Below, piece by piece: positions 36,140 to 47,579 of a stretch of DNA of 64,000 nucleotides; within the stretch, counting starts at the first letter, position 1, and each line of letters starts with the position of its first letter. Below the pieces are notes generated by a model that saw only the letters and a list, made by a program, of their open reading frames with translations, was not told where the DNA came from and did not search any database. The DNA comes from Ornithodoros turicata. Lineage: Eukaryota; Arthropoda; Arachnida; Ixodida; Argasidae. Location of the stretch: contig NC_088202.1 of assembly GCF_037126465.1 (NCBI RefSeq), positions 98,611,962 through 98,675,961 of the forward strand. Reading direction: 5' to 3'. The position numbers were made by a program, and so were the translations under genes.

Positions 36140-38040
36140 GTGTCATTAAGTGTGCTGAAGTATATTTCCTTTGCTTCCTCGTGCAAATATAATTAATGCA
36201 TAGTTGGCCCATCATATTTTGTACATAGTTTGTATACGCAATATATATGTACTGTGTCATATTTTTTGGAGAGTCTTTTTCCGTTTAAACCTGATTTCAC
36301 CCGATTCTCACTCCCGATCCGTGAGGTGTATACGTTACTTTAATGTTACTCATGTTACTTCAACTTCACCTAAATGCACCTGTGACTGTATGTACCGACA
36401 GCTGTACGGAAGGAATAAAAATAACCTGATAACCCCCGAATATATCAATAGTGTGGCATGCAAAGTGCCGATATAGGGCCCTTCACGCGAGGACGTTGCC
36501 GATAACCTGATTTCGCCCCGTTTACAGAGTTAAAATTAGCACCCGTTTTTCCATCTGGAATCTGGGGAAGCTGCAGTTGCCCTGAAAACGTATGTTTTAC
36601 CCTATGTATATTTTATGCATAGTTATTATCTTTTGTACATATTTGCTTGTATTTTGTACATATTTCTAGTTTGTTTCATATTTGTTGTACATACACTGCA
36701 TTACTCTTGCACGTTACTGCAAAACACACCCGTGTGTAATAAATATGTGGCACCATTCCCATTCTGAGCATGAGTGACAAAACGAGCAGACTTTTTTCGA
36801 CAATGGATTTCATCAATCAATTTGCCTGCATTTATGCTAGTTATCGGCATATATTTTCTATTGACACTACTCAACACACTGGTGGACACAATATAGGATG
36901 TTAATTAGTAAACATCATAAATGCTCATAAGATGGGCATACAAAGTGAACATTCGTCCATGTAAGGGATAGCAGCGACATTACACAACCAAGGCAGTCGA
37001 CGTCGTGCTACAAAACGAGTCAAAATGACCTCAACCATCACAGATAGCATTTCCGTAGCTATGATGCATTTAGTTTTATTTCCACCAATCAGGTGTGCGG
37101 GCAGCTGTAAAGTTTTACGTCAAACCGCAAAGGTTGTGATCCTGATCACTGCCACCTTCTTCATTTTTGCATGAAAAGAACAAAAGAAAGCACGCAAAAA
37201 TGAAAGAGAGAGAGAGAGAGAGAAAAAACCACATGACGTCACCAACGCAGCGCGTTTCCAGCACGCGGGCGCGTTGAGGGCTAATTTTTTTTTCAAGGTT
37301 ACATGTTAGTTGCGACGTTATCAGCGTTCAATTTAATTCAGGGACTGCAACTAAAGCCCCTACATATTGGAAAGTAGCGACACTTTTAGATATTTGCCGA
37401 AAGAGCGCGACCTCCTCTCTCGCCTACTCGACCGCTCCAGTCACCCGCGTCTTCTCAACGATCATTGGCTCTTCGCGCTGTCGTCCGGGTAACGCGCGCG
37501 AAGCGTGTGTTCTGCTTGTGTTTTTTTTTTTTTTTTTCGTTGTCGCCATTTTGCCACCGCTTTCATCTTTGGAGTGCTCGCGCTCTGCAGTGTTGCTCTC
37601 TATTTCAGTGGAGTGGCCGGCCAGAAAGCACCGCTCATCGCGATTCTGCGAGGAAAACGTGACACTGTCCGAAGGAAGAAATCGCTCTGTAACAACATAG
37701 CTCATTAAAGGGCACTGTTCTCTGCGGGGGTACTGTGCTTCTCTTACTACTCGTGCGAATGGTTGTCTTCTGTGCCAGGGGTTAGGGTGTTCGTCATTGA
37801 TTGCTACATTATATGTTGAACTTTCCTGTGTTCCTTTGGATGAAAGAGTTCTTGAAGTTGTGCAGTGCGAACATTCCTGTGCTACATTAGTTGGGACTTA
37901 TGTATTCTGCGGGCTTACCGAGCTGCTCTGCTGAGTCACTGACTAGCTGTTTCCCAGGTGTGGTTGAGGCAGTAAAAATCCCAGGAAACTTCTGTAGTAG
38001 TAACAAATTGTGCTTACGAATCCCAAACGTGAAGAACCAG
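36140..38040. other. Gene-free stretch with a repeat also found inverted at ~41 kb
   Basis: AT-rich unique sequence, then at 37330-37450 a block starting CAGGGACTGCAACTAAAGCC followed by CCTACATATTGGAAA. A diverged copy in opposite orientation occurs at 40990-41160. An (AG)n run lies at 37205-37223 and a T run at 37520-37537. The frame at 37424-37705 is lysine-rich and not recognised. Confidence 0.5.
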
Positions 38041-38223
38041 CTTGCGTGGCGCAGAGGCTAGTTCAAAGATTGCTATTTAGTGTTGTGTGTCATACGTGTC
38101 GTTTATTCTATATTCCCTGGCACTGGGGTTTTTATTGATTTTACTGTAAAGGTTAGGATGATCGCCTTCCACGCAGAGACTGAACGGTGACGCGGGTTCG
38201 ATTCCCGCACAGACTGTGCTGTC
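38041..38223 (+). mobile_element. 5' part of a SINE split by a hAT
   Basis: The head begins GCGTGGCGCAGAGGCTAG. It is interrupted by about 90 bp of unrelated sequence (roughly 38062-38152) and resumes GGTTAGGATGATCGCCTTCC, as in the SINE at 28841. It then shows B box GGGTTCGATTCCC and ends at GTGCTGTC, where the hAT is inserted. The 3' part is at 40037-40234. Confidence 0.85.
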
Positions 38224-40036
38224 CAGAGGTGGGCAAATGCCCTCACGATCTTTGCCCTCACCTTAATTTTCGTCACAGATGTTTTTCCTCACCTCACCTC
38301 ATTTTTGGGGGGACTTCGTTCCTCACCTCAACCTCCTTTTAAAATTATTTTCCTCACCTCACCTCAATTTGTTTCTAAAAAATTTTCCTCACCTCACCTC
38401 AACATTTTCCAGAACACTTTTTCCTCACCTCACCTCAACCTTCTTTCTGAAGTATTTTCCTCACCTCACCTCACCTCAACCTTCATTCTAAAGTATCTTC
38501 CTCACCTCACCTCAACCTTCTTTCTAAAATATATTCATCTTTGTTATAATTTTTGCCTCGTCGAGGTCACCTTAACCTTCTGTAAAACGTTTTCACTTCA
38601 CAATTGCTCTTTCAATTAGGAGTGGCGTTGCTCATAGCCACAGTTGCTTCGTGGTGCTAACACGGAATCAAAAAGGTATTAGGAGAGGGTAGGTGTATAC
38701 GTTGCAGTTGGCTTTTTACTGCTTCGTTGGTTGATTCCTGACAACAAGTTGCAAGTACCCACAGCTAAGATTCATTGCCTTGCTTGGTTCGTCCTTCTTG
38801 CAACAAGTATCCACTACATGTACGATCAGTAAAAATTGGACGTCGGGTACATGGGTACAGAAGTTGCACAAACCGAGCAATTTTGAGTTGTTTTTCATAC
38901 TGACAAGGCAGGAATGGCTTTTATCGAGTACCTCTCAAGCGAGAATGATAATGGAGCTGCGGAAGTCGTTTTCGGGATGCTATGCAGTATACTTAGAATT
39001 ACTTGTACATTTTGCATTTGTCGGTTATGACTTTATATTATCGATCAATAATATTTAAATAGCAGACGTATTCATTTGCGGCCGGAATTCGGGGACCTTC
39101 TCTTCATGACCCTTGTTTTGAAGCAATCAGGTAGACGTGCTGTACGGATTACTAGTGACTTATGTGTTGACTTACTAATTAAATTACTTTATGTAGACAC
39201 AGACCTCTTGTGCGTTTCCACTTAACTTCATTGCCGTACTAAAAGCTCAATATTTCAACTTGTTGCAATACGGAATATATGCCATTATTTGTGCTTATTG
39301 CACTTAAAGCGCGTGTTGTTGCCTCCATTTCTTACATCAGTCTCTGATAAGGCCATTGGTTGTCATGTACTATCGTTCCAAATAATACGTGAAAGACTTC
39401 TGCTTACAGACTGGCTAGTTTGGCTTTGTTGAAATCTAAACACTCAAAGCACACGGAACTATACTGACTTGTTCACGTGTCTCACATCATGTATATGTGA
39501 CTCAACTGACTAGTTTGATTGTGTCGAAATCTGCGCTAAATACATATAAAGCACACATAAGCTATATTCACTTGTACGTGTATCTGATCTGACACGTCTA
39601 TCATGTATCTGACTCGATTGAAAGTCTGGAACTAAAGAGCTTGCTCACAGTAACATTTCTGCTACATTGGTAATAGAAAAAGCTGGCTCTCGGTGCCCTT
39701 TTAAGAGATTGCGCAATTGAAAATAGCCGCTCCACATTTTGTCAACCTCCCTCTCAAAAATTTTTCGTCACCTCACCTCACCTCAATCTCGGAAAATTTT
39801 CCTCACTCACCTCACCTGAAAGTCCTTGTCAAAAAATTTTCCTCCTCACCTCACCTCAACCTCCTTCTCAAAAATTTTCCTCACCTCAACCTCCCTCTTG
39901 AAACATTTTCCTCACCTCACCTCAATCTCTCTTTTGAGAATTTTTCCTCACCTCACCTCACCTCAATGTGCGTGAGGTGAGGGTGATGTGAGGGCACCCT
40001 CACCCTCATTTGCCCTCTTGAGGATGCCCACCTCTG
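38224..40036. mobile_element. hAT transposon with CCTCACCTCA arrays, perfect 8-bp TSD
   Basis: The left terminus CAGAGGTGGGCA and right terminus TGCCCACCTCTG are inverted repeats of a common hAT type. The duplication GTGCTGTC lies at 38216-38223 and 40037-40044. Near each end is an array of about five units (TTTTCCTCACCTCACCTCAA plus about 15-20 bp) in the same orientation (38280-38530 and 39765-39968). The interior includes a SINE 3' tail fragment (38622-38675) and no recognised transposase, so the 1813-bp element is non-autonomous. Confidence 0.92.
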
Positions 40037-40234
40037 GTGCTGTCTGAGGTTTTCGCTGGGTTTGCCGTCAGACTGTCAAGACGAATGTCGACCTAATTTC
40101 CCCTGAAGTCGACCAAGGACGCATAATAGTCCCCATGTCTCCCACTCCTTTGTGCTGTCCTCTCTCCATCTGCCCACGGCTTTACGCCCCTCATAGCCCC
40201 AGTTGGTTTGCGGCGCTAACACAGAATAAAAAAT
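40037..40234 (+). mobile_element. 3' part of the SINE split by a hAT
   Basis: It continues the SINE at 38041 with GTGCTGTCTGAGGTTTTCGC, GACGAATGTCGACC, GAAGTCGACCAAGGACGCA, the TCCCACTCCTT segment, and the tail CTCATAGCCCCAGTTGG and GCGGCGCTAACACAGAATAAAAA. Confidence 0.85.
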
Positions 40235-41579
40235 AACTTGCATATAAAATTGTTCAAAGTGCACCAGTACAGTGTTCGCCTCATGTCACGACATAACGAA
40301 GCATAAATGAAGGATATAAGAGGACTAACACTCGTAACACCAAATGTGCAAACAGAAGTGGTTGTACGCACACACCAGCCCCCGCAATTTGCTGAAATAA
40401 AGGGTTTCTTTCAGCGATGTCTGAGACAGATTGAACCTGTACAACAGGTTTATTCATGTTATTTTACTTTTGAACGATTTGTTTGTTTGTTTGTAAGAAA
40501 AAAAAACAAGGAGAAATTGAACTCGTCTCCCGACTTGTTCTGCTACTCCTAACAAAAACTTGAGACTACTTGAGAGTAGAGGACCTGGAAAGTAGTTTTG
40601 GGGGGTGGGGTGGGGTGATAACTTTTGAACGATTCTTTTGTGCTGATTCGAGGGATTTAACGCTAGCTGACAGCCACATTAAGTGAAGAATGCACTCAAT
40701 GTTTAATCATGTATTTTGCAATGCAGAAAATAACGTATACACTGCTTAGGTCGCTTATTCTGTGTCGCATGTGTTCCTCTACACAGAAGACTTTTCCTAG
40801 GAATATCCAAGGAAGTATGAAGCTCACACCTTGAGCAGACACCTGTAGTGCTTCCTTGAGGGTTTTAACTCGTCTAGCAGTGCAATCGCAAATGTGATTT
40901 GCGACATAGCTAAGAGTGACACGTCATTTTCCTCTTAGTTCAGTGCAATTATTCTAGTGTAAAATGAGCGCGAACGGACGCGAAATTCACCTATTCCTGT
41001 AATTCCTACGGCTGTCCTATGGCCGGCGAGCTCGCCGAGGCAGGAAAATGGCGCCCTGCGGAGCGCGGGCAAGGCGAATTGAGGAGAAAAGCGGGCGCTT
41101 GGAGGAGACTGACGTTGATTTCCAATATCTAGGGGCTTTAACTGCAACAGCATCCTGCAACGGGGCACACGTACTTTTCTGCTTAGGGTTGCTCAAAATC
41201 CTGCTTAATTAATCAGTCAGTATATTAGGATCATCCGTGCAATACATTTTTGCTGAACGTTGCCTCGTCACTGCGCAATTCAATTTACAAAAACTACTCG
41301 AAAATTCGGCCTTCTGCGAGGCGACGGGGCTTTGGAGGTGTAGCCCAATCCGCTGACGGACGTAGGAAGCACATTGTGACGTAGGAGCTGCGTAGCAAGC
41401 AATAGTGCTCGAGCAAGTCCATCATCGCTTCCGCCGTGTCCCTCCGCGTCACGGAGTGACGTCAACCTCCTTCTCTTACGGGCTCTCTGAAGGAGTTGAG
41501 GGGATTCTATACTTCATGACAGGTCAACCCTTACAGGTCAACGCCGCCCACAAGTCAAAAGACACCTTTGCTTGGCTTA
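40235..41579. other. Gene-free stretch
   Basis: It includes the minus-strand relative of the 37330 repeat at 40990-41160 (GCAGTTAAAGCCCCTAGATA on the minus strand). No exon or RNA gene is recognised. Confidence 0.45.
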
Positions 41580-41794
41580 GGCCCGGTTTCACCAACATTA
41601 ACACTTGAACCGTGATCAACGGTTCCTTAACTGTAATTTAACACATAACTGCGCTTCACAAAAGGGAGTTATTGTTACTGAAACAGTCATCACGTCACCA
41701 ACTAACATTTACAAAAAAGAACTGAGCGTTAACTTCAAGTTTTAACAACACTTGATCTCGGTTCAAAGTTCACCTGTGTCGGTGAAACCGGGCC
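41580..41794. mobile_element. PIF/Harbinger-type MITE with TTA TSD
   Basis: The termini GGCCCGGTTTCACC and GGTGAAACCGGGCC are perfect inverted repeats. TTA flanks both sides (41577-41579 and 41795-41797), fitting the TWA target of Harbinger elements. The 215-bp interior has inverted subterminal TTAAC/GTTAA motifs and no frame. Confidence 0.9.
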
Positions 41795-41797
41795 TTA

Positions 41798-43970
41798 GAA
41801 GGGCACATAACGTCTCAGAGTAATTGTGACTCAGAGACGTTACCAGGGATACTCCTGCCTCCCCCAGGACTTCTCTCCAAAATCGTGCAAAATACTAAGT
41901 GTGCCTGCCAAAAGGAAAAACAGAAAAGCTAAAAATATGGGCTTAACCCCCCACTCCCCTTTCGAGACAAAGGTCCTGTAAATATCCCTGGTGACTTTAT
42001 GAGAAGAACAGTACTCTTGTTAGTGAAGACGAAGGTAATCCCCGCAGTACTGCAGGAGATACTTTTTCCTCGCTTCTTCTGTCATAACATCACCGATGAT
42101 GTGATTCAGGCTACCAGCTACGCTCTATCACATTGTCGTCTCATAATGGTATCTCCCATAACTGTTTCTGGAGTAACACAATGCTAGTAGAGATTTGTTC
42201 GTGCTTCTGATGCAGCAGTTGCATTATGTTGTAAAAATAGCATGGCTAGCTGCAAGGTCTCTGTATACTGATCCTAACCGTTTTCATATTAGGTGTGTGA
42301 ATCCCTCACCGTGGGCTCCTTGACAGTCTCATATATTTCATTTATTTTTACATTTCAACGTACCACGAGCACGGTAATTCATTCTCGATGCAGGACATCA
42401 TAGAGAATAAATATCATTACTGATTGCAGCGTTCCTTCGACCTTCATTATCCGTGGGGCTATGACAACAGTGGGTACCCCTACTGAAGATGTAGTAGGTC
42501 ATCAATTTTTACACGGAATGAGACCAGTGTCAAGACGTCACTACTTAAAGGTTTAGCGATGGGGTTCAAGCACTTCAGCTTCTATGGATAAAATATTTGA
42601 AATTGAAACGGGTCTCACAAATGGCGGTGTAAAAAATCTTCCAGGTAACTGCCAAGTGTACACAAGTATAGATGTCCATTAGGTCATTTTCGGACATTTG
42701 ATGTGATGTGAAACGCAACTGATGGCCGCTTTCTACAGGCGAATAGGGCACGGGAAATAGGCAAACACTGTACGATATCTGCTGAGAAAGATGCTCTTCA
42801 ATGCACGGCTATTCAGGACATTGTGGACACGTTCATGAAAACTAATGGTAGTGATTTGGTCTCCTACACCAAGAATGAAAACAAAGCGAAACCCACAAAA
42901 GAAATATGCACAGCACTTTGGTCGTAGTTGACAAAATCACGATACGAAGAATATGTTTTCACATGCGAATATATGTTGGTGCCACATCTTGAAGTTGAGC
43001 GCGTTTACCTGCAGCACATTACTTAATGTTACTTAATGTTTACAGGAGATAACGGTAGCAAGTAAATGTAGTGCTGGCTGCAATAGGGGACTATCATGTG
43101 ACCTCGAAGGCTACTGGGCAGAGGAGATCGCGGACACCCTCGAGCCGGTCATCCGAGCAAATTACTCCCACTCAAAACAAAATAAAACTTGCATCGTCAC
43201 CGAACGCTTATGCATCCGCTTCTTTACCCGATATCGAATACGAAAAGCTCCGCTGAGAATTTTCAGGGCATGTTACATCGCCGTTCCTCCAGCGGCAATT
43301 CGTTGCCTATCTCTCAAGCTGCTACCACATGAGCGCAATGGCTTGCATTCTACCTTGTTTGGAAACTCACCAATGCAGTGTCTGTGACATTACCCCTGAT
43401 CCGCAAGGAAAGGTTCACCCATCATGTGTAAAGGCCTGCCTCATTACATTATGACTTTGAACAAATATTGAAATCATACTTCCTGAGTTCATTTGTTTAG
43501 CATTGTTATTTTTAGCCACACTTTACTAAATGTTGCCAAACTGCTGACTAGGTTGCTATATATGTAGACATTGCACAAGTAAAAATTACTTCAAAGCTTA
43601 AGAAATTTCAAAGGTCCTACCAGCAATAGTGGAATGTGATATCACACAAGCTGTAGAGTGCACAGTTATAATAGTGGATAATGAAATAATGATTATGTAG
43701 CCGAGTGTTAATAAAAAAAGTGTAGTGATATATTAAGCAACACAATCAAAGTCAGATCTATTTTGAAAGCTACAGCAATGCTGTTTTGGGAATTTTCGGT
43801 GTAGAATTACAGCCTGCTTTACCCTTTCCTATGGATGCACAGTATATTTAGGTAATGTCAAATTTTTTTTTACCAAACAATGTACGTCACAAAAGAAATA
43901 TGCGATCAAGAATTCTGCAGGGAACTTTTGCGGCATACTAAATGTTATTTTATAAAATATGAAAATAAAA
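41798..43970. other. Gene-free stretch 3' of NIFK
   Basis: I see no recognised repeat ends. A frame of about 110 codons is open from 43045 to 43386 on the plus strand after an AG (TTTACAG), but it has no initiator and no motif I recognise, so it is not called. Confidence 0.4.
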
Positions 43971-43971
43971 A

Positions 43972-43977
43972 TTTAAT
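43972..43977 (-). terminator. Candidate polyadenylation signal of NIFK (ATTAAA)
   Basis: On the minus strand ATTAAA lies about 235 nt beyond the NIFK stop codon, in AT-rich sequence. It is the common variant of AATAAA. I see no canonical AATAAA closer. Use of the site is inferred. Confidence 0.35.
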
Positions 43978-44211
43978 ATCTTGAAGATGAGTTTGAAATT
44001 TGCAAAGTCAATGCCAGAAACAGAAGAACATGTCAGATTTACCCGACTGCACTGCAAGATACATTCCCAAAAACAATGGTAATAGCCAAAGAAAACTTGC
44101 AACAACCACGCTCCTATTAATTTTGTGTGTACGTGTCTGTGATAAAAAATTTATAAATTTGCTGTAGACATGTTTCTTTAATATGACTCTTCGTACACAG
44201 TAAGACAACCT

Positions 44212-44481
44212 TCATTTACGTTTCTGTGTAAGTGATCTCCGCTTCTTTACTGGAGACAAACGAGGAGACTTGCGAGCAGTTTTCACAGTGGAAGTAATGT
44301 CCACTAAAGCAGGGGTTGAAGTCTTGGCCTTTTTAGGTTTCATGACTCTTATTGCTCCGGGTGGAGTCTTAAACGAAATGTCTGCATCACTTGTGTCCAC
44401 TATCAGCTTGTATTGTGAGCTGTCTTTTGGAGTCTCAGGAACACTGGGATTTTCTTTAGGTGCCAGCAAGCACTCAGGCAC
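44212..44481 (-). CDS. NIFK: NIFK, last coding exon (C-terminal tail)
   Basis: This terminal exon encodes about 89 residues from VPECLLAPKENP to a basic end (KTARKSPRLSPVKKRRSL, then TQKRK and TGA at 44212-44214). The acceptor is CCTTTCAG|GTG in phase 0, matching the phase 0 donor at 60720, so the joined protein reads YDFQPQ-VPECLL. The tail has several S/T-P sites (PETP, KTPPG, STPAL, KSPRLSP) and KK/KR-rich patches typical of nucleolar proteins. In human NIFK, phosphorylated TP sites in the C-terminal region bind the Ki-67 FHA domain. Whether any TP here does the same cannot be told. Assignment to NIFK comes from the two upstream exons, since this tail alone is not diagnostic. Confidence 0.75.
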   Translation of the reverse strand: MPECLLAPKENPSVPETPKDSSQYKLIVDTSDADISFKTPPGAIRVMKPKKAKTSTPALVDITSTVKTARKSPRLSPVKKRRSLTQKRK

Positions 44482-46819
44482 CTGAAAGGAAAGTTATCAA
44501 TTAGCAAGGAAGCAGAGGTAAACCTATTTTGGCCCAACGTACATGAGGTACCAATTACAGGGTGTGATTGGAGTTTGCAGTTTTGGAGCAGCTCAATAGA
44601 CCGACAAAAGTGCGGTGAGATTAATGTTTCACACTGTTTCACATTTCACATTTAATCATCAGCACATTGTTAAAGTAGTGTACAACATAGAAACTCTGCT
44701 TAAAACAACAATAAATATTAGTAATCAAGTGCCTCGGAAATGCCTCGGTGGCTATTTCTATTGCACTATACCTTTCTGTTCCTTTCTAGACTTGCCAGGG
44801 TTGCTACAAGCTTGGTTCTGCTTTGTGATAGGAGGGGGTCTACCTGCTCTCTATGTCTCTAAAGGTTGTTGATTTCATACCGTTTGCAATGGGATCCTCG
44901 GCATGACATGACATTCTTCATGCATTATCAATGTCATCCCGCTGTTTTCACTCCGCTTTCTTCTCATTCGCATGAATTCATAGTGAAGAATTTGGATAGT
45001 GAAAGCGAATTTTAAGGACAACGGCACAGTTTAAAGCACAGTGATACAATTTCCTTTGAATTTATTTTCAGATATCGATGAAAACAAAACTATATAGCGA
45101 TCTGCAGAATGTTCAATTTAGTATGTATTTTTTAACAAATAGAACAATATGGTTACGAATGCGACCTACATCTATGTATATAATTTTACACAAGGACATG
45201 GTTTTTAAACAAAAGCAGACCAAACAGAACACACTTCCGTATGAAATTCTTTTTTGCAACAAGGTTCAAATGCTAAACAGCTGTAAGTCCTCGAAAGGAA
45301 GTTCATCGTGCCAGCCAGCCAGGCTGGTGTCAAAAGAAAGTGTGACAGAGAAACACGTATTAATGAAGGAGAACGGCTGTAATATGATCTATCAAGGTAT
45401 CGTTACAACAAAAAATTGATGAGCTGATTACCTGTTACTTTTGTCAATGCCAAAGCCAACTAGGCATCGTAATGCGTGTTTCAGTGCGCCCACAGATCGT
45501 ATCACCGGAAGCACAACTGAAACCGTGTGACCACAACACGGCAGAGTGCTTGAATCGGATTGGATTAGGTAGATGGCTTTAGCGTGGCATGAACTGACTG
45601 GATAGTCGACCAAGCCAGTTGGGTTAGCCGGTTGTCATAAGTAAGCTAGTGCTAGCCAATACTTCTGTTTTCGTACTTTTGTTGTTCAAAATGAATAAAA
45701 AAAAATTGGAATGGCTGCAGTAAGTTCAACATTTTGGCTTTTTCTAGCAGAATGTAGCAGGGCCTCACGTGGGGCGCAAAAAAGTGCAATCAGAGCAGGA
45801 ATCACACCCCTCAATTATTTTCAACTTATCTTATCAACAAACTCAGGGTACATAATGGACATTTTATGATACATAAAACAATATAAAACACATCACAAAA
45901 GTCAGCTAATACTGTACTAGTGTGCATGGTATTGTGAAGATCATGTGACCTTTTACGAAACATCTGCAAATGGGGTCACAGACGAGGGATGGACATTGAA
46001 ACGACATCGTAGGCAGCAGAGAAGAAATGGCTGATGACTAGAGCCTAAGGAGCAACTGCATGACATGTTGTCAATGTGGTTCCCAGAGCATGATCATCAG
46101 CGAGAGAGAGCCTCCTCGAGATTCCCAGCGTACGTGTACTAATTGAAGGGACACATGTGAACAGAAAAGCCTTTCAGTGACTCACTCAGTACATCAATCC
46201 AGAAAAGGTGTTCTACCAGTGGAGGAATGAACAAGGTCGTCTCACTGCACTGTTGTGCCACTGCAAGCGAAGCTATTTACACATTCTGTCAGGGACACAG
46301 ATGTACTGCGATGGTCTTCAGGTAAATTAAATGCTGTTTTCAATTGCACTGTGAACCAGCGTGGATATTTGCCAAAGAATGAAATCATCATGCTATATTC
46401 TCGCTTCAATGAGGAGTGTTTTGTAGAGTTTGCTGTTAGATGTGTCTCACGGAGTTGTGGAACAGACGACCGTAACTAATACCCGAAGACGAAATGATGA
46501 GGCAGGAGATTGCCGAATGGGTATAATGTGCCAAAATGGAAGAACGTCGTAACCAAACCCACCATGTGTACCTTTTGCAGCCTGGCCGGACTCCTACATG
46601 GCTAATGTGCTTTGTCAGACATTTATAACAGATACTTTTATGAAAAATGTAGTAGCATAAGAAGGCAAATTTCTGGTCTCAGCCATTGTATCTGTACATT
46701 ATGCAGCATTTTTTGATGAAAAGGCTTTGCAAAATTCCTCAGGCCTCGGTTATGTGATGGCGTCCTCTAGAACCATTCAGCAAATCTTGAAGAATACTTC
46801 CATACATCGGCAAAAGTCA

Positions 46820-46975
46820 CTCATGAGCATGAGCATGCTCAATGTGGTGAATGAGTTGAACATGAGTGAGCAAACAGAGAGCTGGGTGTGTAGTGAGTGA
46901 GCACGAGTGAGCATATGGAGGGCTGAGCACGTAGTGAGTGAGCATGAGTGAGTAAACGTGGAGCTGTAGTGAGCG
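46820..46975. repeat. Degenerate minisatellite, GTGAGTGAGCA type
   Basis: There are repeated GAGTGAGCA, GAGCATGAG and GTAGTGAGTGAGCA units with irregular spacing. It is non-coding and sits in the NIFK intron. Confidence 0.7.
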
Positions 46976-47579
46976 GTAACGAAAGTCTCCGGATTACTGC
47001 GAGCACTAGATCAGCCGGACAGGTACCACTAAGTGGGTGTCTCCTTGCTATCATCCTAATCATCATGATAGCTCATTAAGACATTCTCGATATTCTGAAC
47101 AGTTACAATGGCAGAAGAACAACACTGCCGGAGGGCAGTCACATGGCCAAGGCACCTGCAGCTGCTACATGGTGGAACATGGCGTACCTGACAAAACTGC
47201 CACTCATGACCGTGCTAACTCATCCTCAATGTGATAAATGAATTGAGCAAGAGTGAGCAGAAGTTACAAGTGCCGACCTCTGAGTGGGAGCATCCTGCCA
47301 CACTGTGTCCCAAAGAGTTGAGGATGCAAGCATATGCAGGAAAAATGGACGCTCACGTTTTTCTGTATGAAGTGACTCTTGCTACTAACTATCAAACAAC
47401 CTGGCCAGACCATTGTATAGGATTCTGAATCTATGCAGACAGTTTAAGAAAAAGTATAGGGCACCACTGAGGTTATCCTTTTCCATGGTAACATCTAGAC
47501 AACCTTGTCCAGGGCACATTGCACAATGCACAGCGGGAACTGGATCACCCTTCCTGCAGTAAAGGCATTTCCCTTGTGA

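Noticed and set aside
43045..43386. Open frame of ~110 codons after a TTTACAG acceptor-like site
   Set aside because: No recognised domain, no donor partner, and frames of this length arise by chance in 64 kb. Codon use is unremarkable.
45078..45419. 113-codon plus-strand frame with a real ATG
   Set aside because: No motif, promoter or homologue that I recognise. It lies within the NIFK intron on the opposite strand.
46820..46975. CRISPR-like repeat array
   Set aside because: The units are short, irregular and without spacers of constant length, and the genome is eukaryotic. It is a degenerate minisatellite.
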